Source: Defluviitaleaceae bacterium
GTDB lineage: Bacteria; Bacillota; Clostridia; Lachnospirales; UBA5962
Reading direction: 5' to 3'
Assembly (NCBI GenBank): GCA_009779915.1
Contig: WRBA01000007.1
Span: 1 to 64,000 of the forward strand
DNA length: 64,000 nucleotides
The position numbers and the translations under genes are program-made. The notes beneath the pieces are model-generated. The model saw nothing but the letters and a program-made list of their open reading frames with translations, was not told the origin of the DNA and searched no databases. Of this stretch, positions 7,173 to 15,378 are shown piece after piece. The stretch's first letter is position 1. Every line of letters starts with the position of its first letter.

Positions 7173-8780
7173 CTACGCATTCTTCCTATACAAATTCCTA
7201 TACTCCAAAGGGTTCATTTTCTCATGTTGTCTAAAAATCGCCTTGAAATACCGCCCGTCATCATACCCTATATTTACGGCAATAGATTTTTCATCCATCT
7301 CAGTTTCGGTTAAAAACTTTTTAGCTATTTCTATGCGTACCTTGGTTACATATTCAAAATACCCAATTTTTTCATAAGTCATAAAAAGTTTATTAAGGTA
7401 TTCCGGCGTTGTTTTAACCTCAAGTGCAACCTTTTGCAAAGATATTGTCTCATAATATTTCTTATCCACATAAGCCCTGGCATCCAAAAGCTTGTTGGAA
7501 TCATGGGCACGCCTGACTTCCATAACATATTCGCAAAATTTTTGCAAATTGGAAAACATATAAGTATAACCATCGTCAACACTCTTAATATTCATAGCAT
7601 CTGATGCGTTGAAAAAGCTGCCTACTTTAACGCTTTCATACTTGTTTTGTTCAATCAAATACCGCTCCATAGCAATAAGTATGCAAATAACTGTGTGCGC
7701 TATCAGCTTGCCAGGCAGCGGCTCTGATTTTCTAAGGGCGTTAAATATCTCATTAAGAAGATTTTTGCAATAACCAAACTCCCCCGAAGCGGCAGCAAAT
7801 ATGAGCTTGCGCTCCCTCCATGTAGGGTAGCGATAGGTGATATAATTATCCCCATCTACAAATTGTATAGGTATAACTGCATTGTATCCTATATAAAATC
7901 TTTGGCTGGTAGCAGATTCAGCCTCGTTATAGGTAGTTGATATATCCGCACAATTTTTATAAGTCCGCCCTACTCCTATAGTAACTGCCGTTTTAAGCTT
8001 AGAGCTTATTTCAATTTTAACATTTTCCAAAAGTTTCATAAGTTCATATATATCATCAGTGCCGGAAATAATCGCAGTAACGGCATTAAAACCGTTAATA
8101 AAACAAAAATGCTTATATTTAGCCAAGGACAAGTCAACAATATTAAAAATCCGATAAATGAGATAATGTTTCTCTTCTATAGACAGAGTCAAATTAACCG
8201 TCTTAAAATGGTCAATTTTAATCTGCACAGCTGTAAAATCGCTGTCTAAATTCAAATTAAAATGTCTAAAATTTTCTTTTATCTCATCTTCATCCGTTAT
8301 AACTCCCGAGATTAAAGAGTGCATAAAAAGAGAACGAAATTCATCGGTTTTTTGCCTAAAAGTTTCCCCAAGCTCTAAAAGCTGTTTGGTCCTATTTTCA
8401 AGTATCTCAAAATGACCTCTGGCACTTTCCAATGCCCTGCCAAGATCGGTAGGCTTTACAGGCTTGATTATATAGTCAACTTTCCTATCCTCTACAGAAT
8501 GCTCTAAATAGTCCAAGTCATTATAGCCGCCGTACAGTATAAATTTAACTTCCGGAAGGTTTTTAGCTATCTCTGCGAATATCCGCGGTCCGTTTACACC
8601 AAAAAAACGCACCTCAGCAATAATAAGTTGTGGGTCTGCCTTTGTAATATCGCCTAAATAATCCCCTTTAAGTCCGCTAAGGCTTTTAACCACCTTAAAA
8701 TCGGGATATGAGGCACTCATATATCTTCTAAAATTTTGGATTGTTTCCTGGTCTGTGTCAGCCAATAAAACTTTATACAT
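7173..8780 (-). CDS. YesN-like AraC-family regulator with a degenerate receiver domain
   Basis: The 535-residue protein has an N-terminal response-regulator receiver (residues 1-115), a long middle region and a C-terminal AraC double helix-turn-helix (about 430-530). The receiver keeps Asp8 and Lys106, but the phosphoacceptor position is Glu56 (in LIIAEVRFFG), the second acidic residue is Thr9, and the switch Ser/Thr is replaced by Gly in LYGGYND. No sensor kinase is adjacent. It may therefore act independently of phosphorylation. ATG 8780 follows AAAGGTGA; the in-frame GTG three codons upstream lies inside that site. Confidence 0.85.
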   Translation of the reverse strand: MYKVLLADTDQETIQNFRRYMSASYPDFKVVKSLSGLKGDYLGDITKADPQLIIAEVRFFGVNGPRIFAEIAKNLPEVKFILYGGYNDLDYLEHSVEDRKVDYIIKPVKPTDLGRALESARGHFEILENRTKQLLELGETFRQKTDEFRSLFMHSLISGVITDEDEIKENFRHFNLNLDSDFTAVQIKIDHFKTVNLTLSIEEKHYLIYRIFNIVDLSLAKYKHFCFINGFNAVTAIISGTDDIYELMKLLENVKIEISSKLKTAVTIGVGRTYKNCADISTTYNEAESATSQRFYIGYNAVIPIQFVDGDNYITYRYPTWRERKLIFAAASGEFGYCKNLLNEIFNALRKSEPLPGKLIAHTVICILIAMERYLIEQNKYESVKVGSFFNASDAMNIKSVDDGYTYMFSNLQKFCEYVMEVRRAHDSNKLLDARAYVDKKYYETISLQKVALEVKTTPEYLNKLFMTYEKIGYFEYVTKVRIEIAKKFLTETEMDEKSIAVNIGYDDGRYFKAIFRQHEKMNPLEYRNLYRKNA

Positions 8781-8843
8781 AAAAATCACCTTTGATAATA
8801 TATCGAACGCTCATTCTTAAACATTAGCCTTATTAAGCTAATA

Positions 8844-9527
8844 TTAGACCAAATCCAAAATTTGCCTTAAATCTTTTATTATGTAAGTCGGTTCTATGCC
8901 TTTGAGAGAAGGGCTATAAGCCGGATTAAACCAGCAAGTGTCTATCCCAAAGTCAGCACCGCCTTTAATATCGGCAGTTAAGGAGTCTCCTACTATTATA
9001 GTTTTATCTTTTTGTGCATCCGAGACCAAAGCCATCGCATATTGAAAGAAACGGTAATCGGGCTTAGGATAACCCACTTTCTCTGAAACAGCTACCCCCT
9101 TTATAAATGGCATTATCCCTGAGGATTCTATAACCATCATTTGTCCTTTCGCATCACCGTTTGTGGCGATTACTATATCTGCCCTTTTAGAAAGTGCTCC
9201 ACACAATTCCACCGATTCCGGAGGAATAACTTTACAGACCGGCAGTATTTGCATATATCTTTCACTAATCCGCTCCGCCTTGCCGCTATCTAAACCCATT
9301 TCCTCCAAAAAATTTGTAAAACGTGCAATAAAAAGTTCCTCTTTTGTTATAAGCCCTTTTTCAAACTCTTCCCAACAGCGTTTATTGGCTTTAACGTAGA
9401 CTTCAAGGGCTTTTTCACTATACACAATCCCAAATTCCCCTAAGGTTTTTTCAAATGCCTTTTCCTGTGCTTCCTCAAAGTTTAAAAGAGTACCATCTAA
9501 ATCAAGCAAAACCAAATCATATCCCAT
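8844..9527 (-). CDS. HAD-superfamily hydrolase, YjjG-like nucleotidase
   Basis: The 227-residue protein has HAD motif I DLDGT (residues 9-13), motif II around IATNGD (120-125), the motif III lysine in GYPKPD (152-157) and motif IV GDSLTADIKGG (180-190). Length and cap arrangement fit YjjG-type 5'-nucleotidases that remove phosphate from non-canonical pyrimidine nucleotides; a general sugar-phosphate phosphatase is also possible. AGGAGGG lies four to ten bases before ATG 9527, so a longer in-frame reading into the hairpin-rich upstream region is rejected. Confidence 0.87.
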   Translation of the reverse strand: MGYDLVLLDLDGTLLNFEEAQEKAFEKTLGEFGIVYSEKALEVYVKANKRCWEEFEKGLITKEELFIARFTNFLEEMGLDSGKAERISERYMQILPVCKVIPPESVELCGALSKRADIVIATNGDAKGQMMVIESSGIMPFIKGVAVSEKVGYPKPDYRFFQYAMALVSDAQKDKTIIVGDSLTADIKGGADFGIDTCWFNPAYSPSLKGIEPTYIIKDLRQILDLV

Positions 9528-9540
9528 AAAAACCCTCCTA

Positions 9541-9810
9541 AGCTTATTTAACTTGTAAAAATCACACAAGTTAAATAAAGGTAGAGTTCCAGCCAATACG
9601 CTAAAGCGTATTAGGCTTGAATCGGTGCTGTTGCACCGCCCGCCTGATGGCGGCTCTTTAATTGCTACACAATTCATCTGCCGCTCTACACCGGTGGTGT
9701 ATCACTGCAGGGTCGTTCATTAACTTTCAAAACACTCCCAGCAAGCTGTGGTGTTTTGAAAGTTAACTCACTAATAAACTAAATTCCCCTGCCGCTAAAG
9801 CAGGGGATGA
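9541..9810. repeat. Hairpin-dense intergenic region
   Basis: At least six hairpins lie in 270 bases without a gene: 9544-9578 (13-bp perfect arms), 9595-9612 (8-bp arms), 9623-9638, 9641-9652, about 9686-9702, 9720-9766 (16-bp perfect arms TTAACTTTCAAAACAC and its complement) and 9786-9806 (CCCCTGC / GCAGGGG). The first lies just upstream of the HAD gene ribosome site and could affect its translation. The last may serve as a weak terminator for the PspC gene. The density suggests one or more inserted repeat elements. Confidence 0.55.
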
Positions 9811-9831
9811 GTCAGATTAAAATTATTAATA

Positions 9832-10041
9832 CTACATACTATCATGATATTCCGGTTCTCTCGGCATTACTAATGAGCAAATAATATAAGCTATCACAAG
9901 TCCAATGTGTAAAAACAATCCTGCCACTATCCATATTATCCTCATCATAGTAGGATCCATAGCAAAGTAATCTGCAAGCCCTTTGCAAACTCCGTCTATT
10001 TTGGTGTCACGTCTGGCTTTATAAAGCTTTTTCTGTTGCAT
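9832..10041 (-). CDS. PspC domain membrane protein
   Basis: The 69-residue protein is essentially one PspC domain: a basic N-terminus (KKLYKARRDTKIDGVCKGLA), the DYFAMDP motif and one long hydrophobic stretch at about residues 33-59. PspC proteins are small inner-membrane components linked to envelope-stress responses. No other psp gene is adjacent, and the gene appears to be transcribed alone. The size is normal for stand-alone PspC proteins. Confidence 0.9.
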   Translation of the reverse strand: MQQKKLYKARRDTKIDGVCKGLADYFAMDPTMMRIIWIVAGLFLHIGLVIAYIICSLVMPREPEYHDSM

Positions 10042-10101
10042 TATTAATCAACCCTCTCATAAATTATTATAATCTTCTAACATACTAATATTATAGTGAA
10101 A

Positions 10102-10263
10102 ATAGTGAAATTACCTCAAAATAGTAACAGGAAAACGCAGGTGTTTTTTTGTAGATTGAGGAAACAGATTCATGGCATACCTGAAGGTATGGCAGGGTTC
10201 TGGTGACGATAAAATACGAAAAAACAACAAGTTTTTGTTACTGTTTTGAGGTTGTTTTACTAT
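10102..10263. mobile_element. MITE-like element, 162 bp with 28-bp terminal inverted repeats
   Basis: The ends ATAGTGAAATTACCTCAAAA... and its complement match at 24 of 28 positions (10102-10129 against 10236-10263), and pairing continues imperfectly inward to a central GGCATACC-TGAA-GGTATGGC-type hairpin at about 10174-10193. The element lies between the PspC gene and radC and has no plausible gene. Structure and size suit a miniature inverted-repeat element or a long cruciform. No target-site duplication was confirmed. Confidence 0.5.
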
Positions 10264-10291
10264 AAATACGTATATGACTTTTATTAGTTTT

Positions 10292-11011
10292 CTAGAAATG
10301 AAGTTTTTTCTCAATAAAGCTATAATATTTATTATCAGCGACTATAACATGATCCACAAGCTCAATATCAACTGTTGCAAGTGCCGCCCTAAGTCTTTTA
10401 GTAACTTCCATATCACTTTTTGAAGGCATAAGGGTGCCGCCGGGGTGATTATGGGCTAAAACAACGCAACCAGCCCGGTTTTTAAGTGCCGCCTCAACAA
10501 TAACCCTTGGATAAACCGCGGAAGAGTCAAGTCCACCTTCATGTACCAATTCAGCTCTAAGTAAACGCCTCCTGGTATCTAAGCATATTATATAAAAACA
10601 TTCATAATGAATACCAACAAATAAGGAAATACAGTATTCTCCAACTAATTTTGAGTTGCTCATAGAATCTTTTAAGTGAAATTTCCCTGTCAAATAAGCC
10701 TTGGAAAGATGCGGCACTAAAGATACCAATATCGCAACCCGTTCAGACACATTACAGCGCTTGGCAATCTCTCTTGGAGAAGCATCCACAAGCCTTGAAA
10801 AACTCCCAAATTCCTTAATCATTTTATGGGCTGTTTCATTTGTGTCTTGTCTTGCATAACAATAATACAGCAAAAACTCAAGAATCTCGTGCTCTTTCAT
10901 ATGCTCGAGATTGCCGTTGTTTATGTATTTTTCTCTGACACGCTCTCTATGCCCTTCATGTATGTTTTTATCTTTAATCTCTTTATTTTTATCCAATTTA
11001 ATTACCTTCAA
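10292..11011 (-). CDS. radC: RadC-like JAB/MPN domain protein
   Basis: This 239-residue RadC/YicR-type protein has a helix-hairpin-helix-like N-terminus (residues about 15-100) and a C-terminal JAB1/MPN metal site with the signature AHNHPGG...PSKSD. The biochemical role of RadC is unsettled; the old repair assignment is doubtful. No ATG is available before residue 38. TTG 11011 overlaps the preceding gene by 14 bases, and a second TTG at 10996 with GAAGGT seven to eight bases upstream is an equally good start. It is the last gene of the M23/alarmone synthetase/DUF402 group. Confidence 0.85.
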   Translation of the reverse strand: MKVIKLDKNKEIKDKNIHEGHRERVREKYINNGNLEHMKEHEILEFLLYYCYARQDTNETAHKMIKEFGSFSRLVDASPREIAKRCNVSERVAILVSLVPHLSKAYLTGKFHLKDSMSNSKLVGEYCISLFVGIHYECFYIICLDTRRRLLRAELVHEGGLDSSAVYPRVIVEAALKNRAGCVVLAHNHPGGTLMPSKSDMEVTKRLRAALATVDIELVDHVIVADNKYYSFIEKKLHF

Positions 11012-11462
11012 TTAAATCCATTAGTTTGCCTTCATATATTATTTTAAGGAGTGCATCAAGTTTTGTTAAAGCATCCTTAGCCTGGTCTATATTTATGAGT
11101 GCTAAATCAAGTGCCTCCGGGATTTCACCAACATCCAAAACCTGTACCGACCCATCATTATATATAATTACATCAACAAGTAGGTCGTTGAAAATATAGG
11201 AGTTATCCAAGCCGTTATATTCATGCTCCACAATATCACAATATATGTAGTGAAGCTCCCCTGACACTTTGAAAAACTTACTGACTTTAAACCCTTCATT
11301 AAGGAAATACCAAGATATCCCATGAGAAAAATCATCCCGTGGTTTTATAACATTCCATTCGGTTTTAATTAAGCTGTCGCTTATATAAACTATTTTGTCA
11401 TTTTTCAAATTAACAATTTCATCCGGTATAAATCTTCTTCGATGCAATGTGGGATAAGCCAA
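10998..11462 (-). CDS. DUF402 domain protein
   Basis: The 154-residue protein matches the DUF402 family: a beta-rich N-terminus and the conserved FNDLLVDVIIYNDGS...VLDVGEIPEALD region (about residues 90-120). Characterised relatives include nucleoside tri- and diphosphate phosphatases and RNA-binding FAU-1-type proteins; the exact activity here is unknown. The start is TTG, supported by AAAGGGG seven bases upstream. It lies between the alarmone synthetase and radC, so a role in nucleotide metabolism is plausible. Confidence 0.78.
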   Translation of the reverse strand: MAYPTLHRRRFIPDEIVNLKNDKIVYISDSLIKTEWNVIKPRDDFSHGISWYFLNEGFKVSKFFKVSGELHYIYCDIVEHEYNGLDNSYIFNDLLVDVIIYNDGSVQVLDVGEIPEALDLALINIDQAKDALTKLDALLKIIYEGKLMDLIEGN

Positions 11463-11495
11463 TAAAATACCCCTTTCAAATAAGCTTTAGCAATT

Positions 11496-12308
11496 TTAAT
11501 ACCTTACCTTATATACATCAACCAAAACCTTAATCCGCTCTTTAAACCCAAGGAGTTTATCTATATTGTTAGATTGATAAATTTCAATAAACTCTCTGTT
11601 CATTTTATTAACCTTATCCATTTCAGCCACTTCATAGAGCCTTTGAAGGTTGTTAAGTATTTCATTTACAGCATTTTGTAATGTTAAGCTAATCCGCTGG
11701 GCTTCCGTAATTTCATCTCTTATATTACTCATTTCCCTATCAAGCTGAAAAGCCGCTTCAGCAGAAGATTTCAGCCTCTCTTGAACATAATCAGGTATAT
11801 TGCCATTATACTTATAACGCAGCGAATGCTCAATTGTTGCCCAAAAATTCATACTCATAGTACGTATCTGTATTTCGACTTTTAAATTCTTTCTTCCTCC
11901 TAAAGCAACAACAGGGTATTCCACAATTAAATGATAGCTTCTGTATCCGCTGCTTTTAGTGTTGTTTATGTAGTCCCGCTCCACTAAAACTGTCATATCA
12001 AAATCTTTGCGATCATAAATCATTTGCACGACTTTTTCAATATCTTCAACAAAACGGCAAATTATCCGTAGTCCTGCAATATCTTCAACTTTTTCCCCAA
12101 TATCTTCCAAGGATATGCCTTTTTTTTCAGCCTTTTGTAAAATAGAGCCAACACTTTTAACACGCCCTTCAATCACTTCAACAGGGCAATGTTTATACGT
12201 AGCTTCATACTGCTTGGTCACATTTTCGAGTTTAAGCTTAATTTCAGCCACCGCTTGCTCGTAGGGAAGCAAAAAATCATTCCAGTTGATTATCAGCACA
12301 AATATCAT
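11496..12308 (-). CDS. Small alarmone synthetase, (p)ppGpp synthetase domain only
   Basis: The 270-residue protein consists of a RelA/SpoT-type synthetase domain without hydrolase, TGS or ACT domains, like RelP/RelQ. Visible motifs are WNDFLLPYEQAV near the start, EDIAGLRIICRF (75-86), KSSGYRSYHLIVEYP (118-132) and VEIQIRTMSMNFWATIEH (144-161), which carry the ATP- and GTP-binding and catalytic residues. It transfers pyrophosphate from ATP to GDP or GTP. Start is uncertain: ATG 12308 precedes the conserved domain, but a TTG at 12362 overlaps the stop of the upstream peptidase gene as TTGA. Confidence 0.9.
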   Translation of the reverse strand: MIFVLIINWNDFLLPYEQAVAEIKLKLENVTKQYEATYKHCPVEVIEGRVKSVGSILQKAEKKGISLEDIGEKVEDIAGLRIICRFVEDIEKVVQMIYDRKDFDMTVLVERDYINNTKSSGYRSYHLIVEYPVVALGGRKNLKVEIQIRTMSMNFWATIEHSLRYKYNGNIPDYVQERLKSSAEAAFQLDREMSNIRDEITEAQRISLTLQNAVNEILNNLQRLYEVAEMDKVNKMNREFIEIYQSNNIDKLLGFKERIKVLVDVYKVRY

Positions 12309-12358
12309 CTCGATTCGGGGTAATGTAGTCTTTAGTATAACATTTTTTATATAAAACT

Positions 12359-13279
12359 TCAATGCTCAACATTTCTTAATAGCATATAAGGATTAACCCA
12401 AAACATACCCTCTGTAAAAGGGGCGTTATAAGCAATGCCCACATGTAAGTGAACCGGAAAGTTCCCTGTAGTGCCTTCAATAATGGAATATCCGGTATCT
12501 CCCATAAATCCCAATAAATCCCCGGCTAAAACTTCTGTCCCCACATCAATCCCCTGGGCAAATTCATACAAATGAGCATAGTAATAATATGTTCCGCTTT
12601 CGCTTACTACCCCAATATGAAAGCCTCCAAGTTCATTCCAGCCCATATGTAATATCCGGCCATCAGTCATTGAAACAATTGGGATGCGCCCTCTAATATT
12701 TCTTACATCCATTATATCCGTGCCTAAATGAATGCGCTCGCCGCCGTAATCCCGCCCTGCTCCCCAAGTATCACTAAATATATAGCCTGTAAAACCGGCA
12801 GGTATTGGAAAATTAACAACCTCTGTAAGTAACGTACTAAACATTTTTTCGAGAGGCTCTACATCGCTCCTTCGATAAGCTGACCTTATTCTTCGGAAAT
12901 TGGCAAGAAACTCTGTTTGTAAAAACTCCTCACTGTTAACAGTAGGCACTCCTCTAAAAAAGTTGTTTTCAACGAAATAATAAGCTAAAATTTGGGGGAA
13001 ATCCATATTGTTTTCAGAGCTTAGCCTCTTAAGAGTGCTAAAGTCATTGTAAGAAACCCTCATAGAGGCTATATAAGCTGCATTTTCCGCAAGGTTTACC
13101 CTTTTTTCCGTTAGCGAATTATAAATAATAACCGAAAGAATTGCCACCAAAACCAAAGCAGTAATATTAACTGCCAAATTAATCAGCTTTTCTTTTTTCC
13201 TGCTTTTTGCGTATTTATTTTTATAGCTATACCTACGTATAGGCACTCTTTTATAGGGTTTTACTTTTCTTAAGGACAT
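12359..13279 (-). CDS. Membrane-anchored M23 family metallopeptidase
   Basis: This 306-residue protein has a very basic cytoplasmic N-terminus, one transmembrane helix (about residues 33-53), a linker and a C-terminal M23/LytM domain. The zinc ligands are His184 and Asp188 (HLGTD) and His279 in HLH (277-279), with His236 in YAHL. All are present, so it should be an active endopeptidase on peptidoglycan cross-bridges, acting outside the membrane. It heads an operon with an alarmone synthetase, an unusual pairing of wall hydrolysis and stress signalling. Confidence 0.9.
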   Translation of the reverse strand: MSLRKVKPYKRVPIRRYSYKNKYAKSRKKEKLINLAVNITALVLVAILSVIIYNSLTEKRVNLAENAAYIASMRVSYNDFSTLKRLSSENNMDFPQILAYYFVENNFFRGVPTVNSEEFLQTEFLANFRRIRSAYRRSDVEPLEKMFSTLLTEVVNFPIPAGFTGYIFSDTWGAGRDYGGERIHLGTDIMDVRNIRGRIPIVSMTDGRILHMGWNELGGFHIGVVSESGTYYYYAHLYEFAQGIDVGTEVLAGDLLGFMGDTGYSIIEGTTGNFPVHLHVGIAYNAPFTEGMFWVNPYMLLRNVEH

Positions 13280-13343
13280 ATAATCACCAATATCAATAAT
13301 TCACTATAAAAGATTATATGTCCTTAAGATAGCATGTATACCT

Positions 13344-14480
13344 CTATAACTTTGTCCAGTAGCCGCATAGCAGCACCGTACGCTCAAGGGACTTTTCTAC
13401 ATCTACATACTCACTAAGGGCATGACCCCCATCCCCAACAGCTCCCAGCCCGTCTATAGTCGGTATACCGGCATATGAAGTGAAATTGCCGTCAGAAGCC
13501 CCGCCGGTAGCAATGTCAAATATTTCTAAATCCATATCTTTTGCAAGTTCTTCAAGTTTTTTGTACAATGCCATATTGCCAGGGGTCTTTTCAAATGGCG
13601 GGCGTTCGAGGTTTGCTTTAATATCAAGCTTAATGCCTTCTCTACTCGGTTTAATTAATGAGATTTTTTCCAGCAGCTTATCTCCTTCAACTGCTGTTTT
13701 AACCCTAAAATCAACAGTTAAGGAGCACTCTGCCGCTACAACATTTCGCCTTGTTCCGCCTTTGATAATGCCTACATTAACTGTTGTGCCTTTTTCATAG
13801 TCAGTAAGCGAGTGCAAATACCCCGTTATCCTAGCCGCCTCATCTATGGCTGATATCCCTGCTTCATGGTTAGAGCCGGAATGGCTTGCAAGCCCTGTTA
13901 TATGTACATCGACTGTGCCTACGCCTTTGCGTTCGGTTTTAATCCCGCCGTTAAATGAAGGCTCCAGTACTAAAGCCGCCTCGTACTGCTCCGCATTTTC
14001 AAGGATAATCGGCTTTGAGGTTGGGCTTCCCACTTCTTCGTCGGAATTATAAAGAAGATACACGGTCTTATCGTCAAAGGGCAGCTTCAAGTCAAATACA
14101 GCCTTAAGTGACCATATAGATGATATAATGCCGTATTTCATATCAAATACGCCCGCTCCTTTAACTATATTGCCTTCAAAAACTGTAGGTTTAGCCCCAA
14201 CATCCCATACCGTATCATAATGCCCTATCAGTATAAACTTCTTCCCTCCATCACCGATTTTAAACATTACATGATCCCCAAACTCTTCCTGGGGAAACCT
14301 TTTACCCTCTACCCCTAAACGCCTTTTAACAATGCCGCATAATACATCACAGCAGCGGTTTGCATACTCCTTGTCATTTGACGGGCTGTCAGCCGCAACA
14401 AACTCGTGAAGGTCTGCAAGAAGATCAGCTTTGTGGGTAATAAAGTACTCCTTGATTTGATTTGCCAGTTGCTTTTCCAT
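13344..14480 (-). CDS. M20 family zinc metallopeptidase (glutamate carboxypeptidase-like)
   Basis: The 378-residue protein shows the M20 metal-site residues: GHYDTV with His87 and Asp89, bridging Asp113 in FDMKYG, the catalytic acid in SDEEVG (Glu148-149), Glu173 in LEPS and a C-terminal histidine in GGHALSE. It resembles the ArgE/CPG2 subgroup that removes acyl or glutamyl groups from amino acids or peptides; the substrate is not predictable. ATG 14480 is supported by AAGGAG seven bases upstream, so an in-frame extension upstream is rejected. It is a single-gene unit facing a divergent gene at 14633. Confidence 0.9.
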   Translation of the reverse strand: MEKQLANQIKEYFITHKADLLADLHEFVAADSPSNDKEYANRCCDVLCGIVKRRLGVEGKRFPQEEFGDHVMFKIGDGGKKFILIGHYDTVWDVGAKPTVFEGNIVKGAGVFDMKYGIISSIWSLKAVFDLKLPFDDKTVYLLYNSDEEVGSPTSKPIILENAEQYEAALVLEPSFNGGIKTERKGVGTVDVHITGLASHSGSNHEAGISAIDEAARITGYLHSLTDYEKGTTVNVGIIKGGTRRNVVAAECSLTVDFRVKTAVEGDKLLEKISLIKPSREGIKLDIKANLERPPFEKTPGNMALYKKLEELAKDMDLEIFDIATGGASDGNFTSYAGIPTIDGLGAVGDGGHALSEYVDVEKSLERTVLLCGYWTKL

Positions 14481-14632
14481 GTTAAGACTCCTTTCCAAAT
14501 ACAGATTCTTAGATATAATCAGTATAAACTTTGAGTAAGACAAAGTCAATTAAGGTCTTTCTTTTAATTTATGTTTGCGCTATACTAGGTTTATATAAAA
14601 AACGTTGAGTAAATATTAAGGAGGTGTCTAAT

Positions 14633-15367
14633 ATGACTTCAATAATAGATACTACTTTCACAATGCATTCAGACACTCCCCCGAAAGATGCGGACACTTG
14701 GAGCCCTACATTACGTAACTATCACCAGGTATTGTGGAGCAAGGTACTGCCAAACGGAAAAATATTTGACCTCACAAGCAGCCAAAAACCACCTTATTAT
14801 CACTATCACAGTTCTGATTTAGGTGATTTTTGCTTGTCCAGTGACGCCATAATACATACCTACTCTAAATGGAGAAGAAAATCAATGGTTACAATAATAG
14901 AGACCTTTCCAAAAGCAGAAATTGACGCCTTTTATAATTTAAGCAATACTATCGGCAGCTACATACTTTTTCCTGCAAATAAAATTGAAGGAATACAGAC
15001 CATCAACCAAGCACGGGGAATGATGACTTATAAAATAGGTGATCGCTTCGATTTAACTCTTGAATGTATTCGACGTAGTTACCTCGGTATAGAAAACCCT
15101 TTATCTGCACATATAAATGGGTATAGCAATTTCTTTAAACTCTTCGAGAACTTTCAAGGTTATGTGAATTTTTTCCTCCTCGACGACCTTATAGATATGG
15201 ATACAGGTAAAATTCGTTTTTGGCTTCCATTTACTGAGTTTGGAGAAAGAGATGCTGTACCTACCAGTACAGAGGAATACCGGGAGTATATGAAAAATGC
15301 ATCTGAATTCGCCAAAGCCCGCAATATTAGGATAGCGGAATGGGCAAATATAAATCTTAATAATTAG
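14633..15367 (+). CDS. DUF6994-like conserved protein of unknown function
   Basis: The 244-residue soluble protein begins TSIIDTTFTMHSDTPP and contains HQVLWSKVLPNGKIFDL, features I associate with the DUF6994 family; the match is from memory and not verified. No catalytic motif or membrane segment is evident. Many aromatic and acidic residues and the later IDMDTGKIRFWLPF segment suggest a compact alpha/beta fold. ATG 14633 has AAGGAGG eight bases upstream; an in-frame GTG lies inside that site. It is followed after 11 bases by a radical SAM gene in the same operon. Confidence 0.65.
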   Translation: MTSIIDTTFTMHSDTPPKDADTWSPTLRNYHQVLWSKVLPNGKIFDLTSSQKPPYYHYHSSDLGDFCLSSDAIIHTYSKWRRKSMVTIIETFPKAEIDAFYNLSNTIGSYILFPANKIEGIQTINQARGMMTYKIGDRFDLTLECIRRSYLGIENPLSAHINGYSNFFKLFENFQGYVNFFLLDDLIDMDTGKIRFWLPFTEFGERDAVPTSTEEYREYMKNASEFAKARNIRIAEWANINLNN

Positions 15368-15378
15368 GATGTGTGTTA

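Noticed and set aside
9528-9677. N-terminal extension of the HAD phosphatase
   Set aside because: A strong AGGAGGG site lies before ATG 9527, motif I begins nine residues later, and the extension is encoded by the hairpin-rich region.
10111-10314. 67-residue minus-strand reading frame over the MITE-like element
   Set aside because: It is built from the inverted repeat itself, has no ribosome site and overlaps the end of radC.
13480-13800. 106-residue plus-strand reading frame opposite the M20 peptidase
   Set aside because: It is antisense to a gene with all catalytic motifs, shows low-complexity Ser-rich translation and has no ribosome site.
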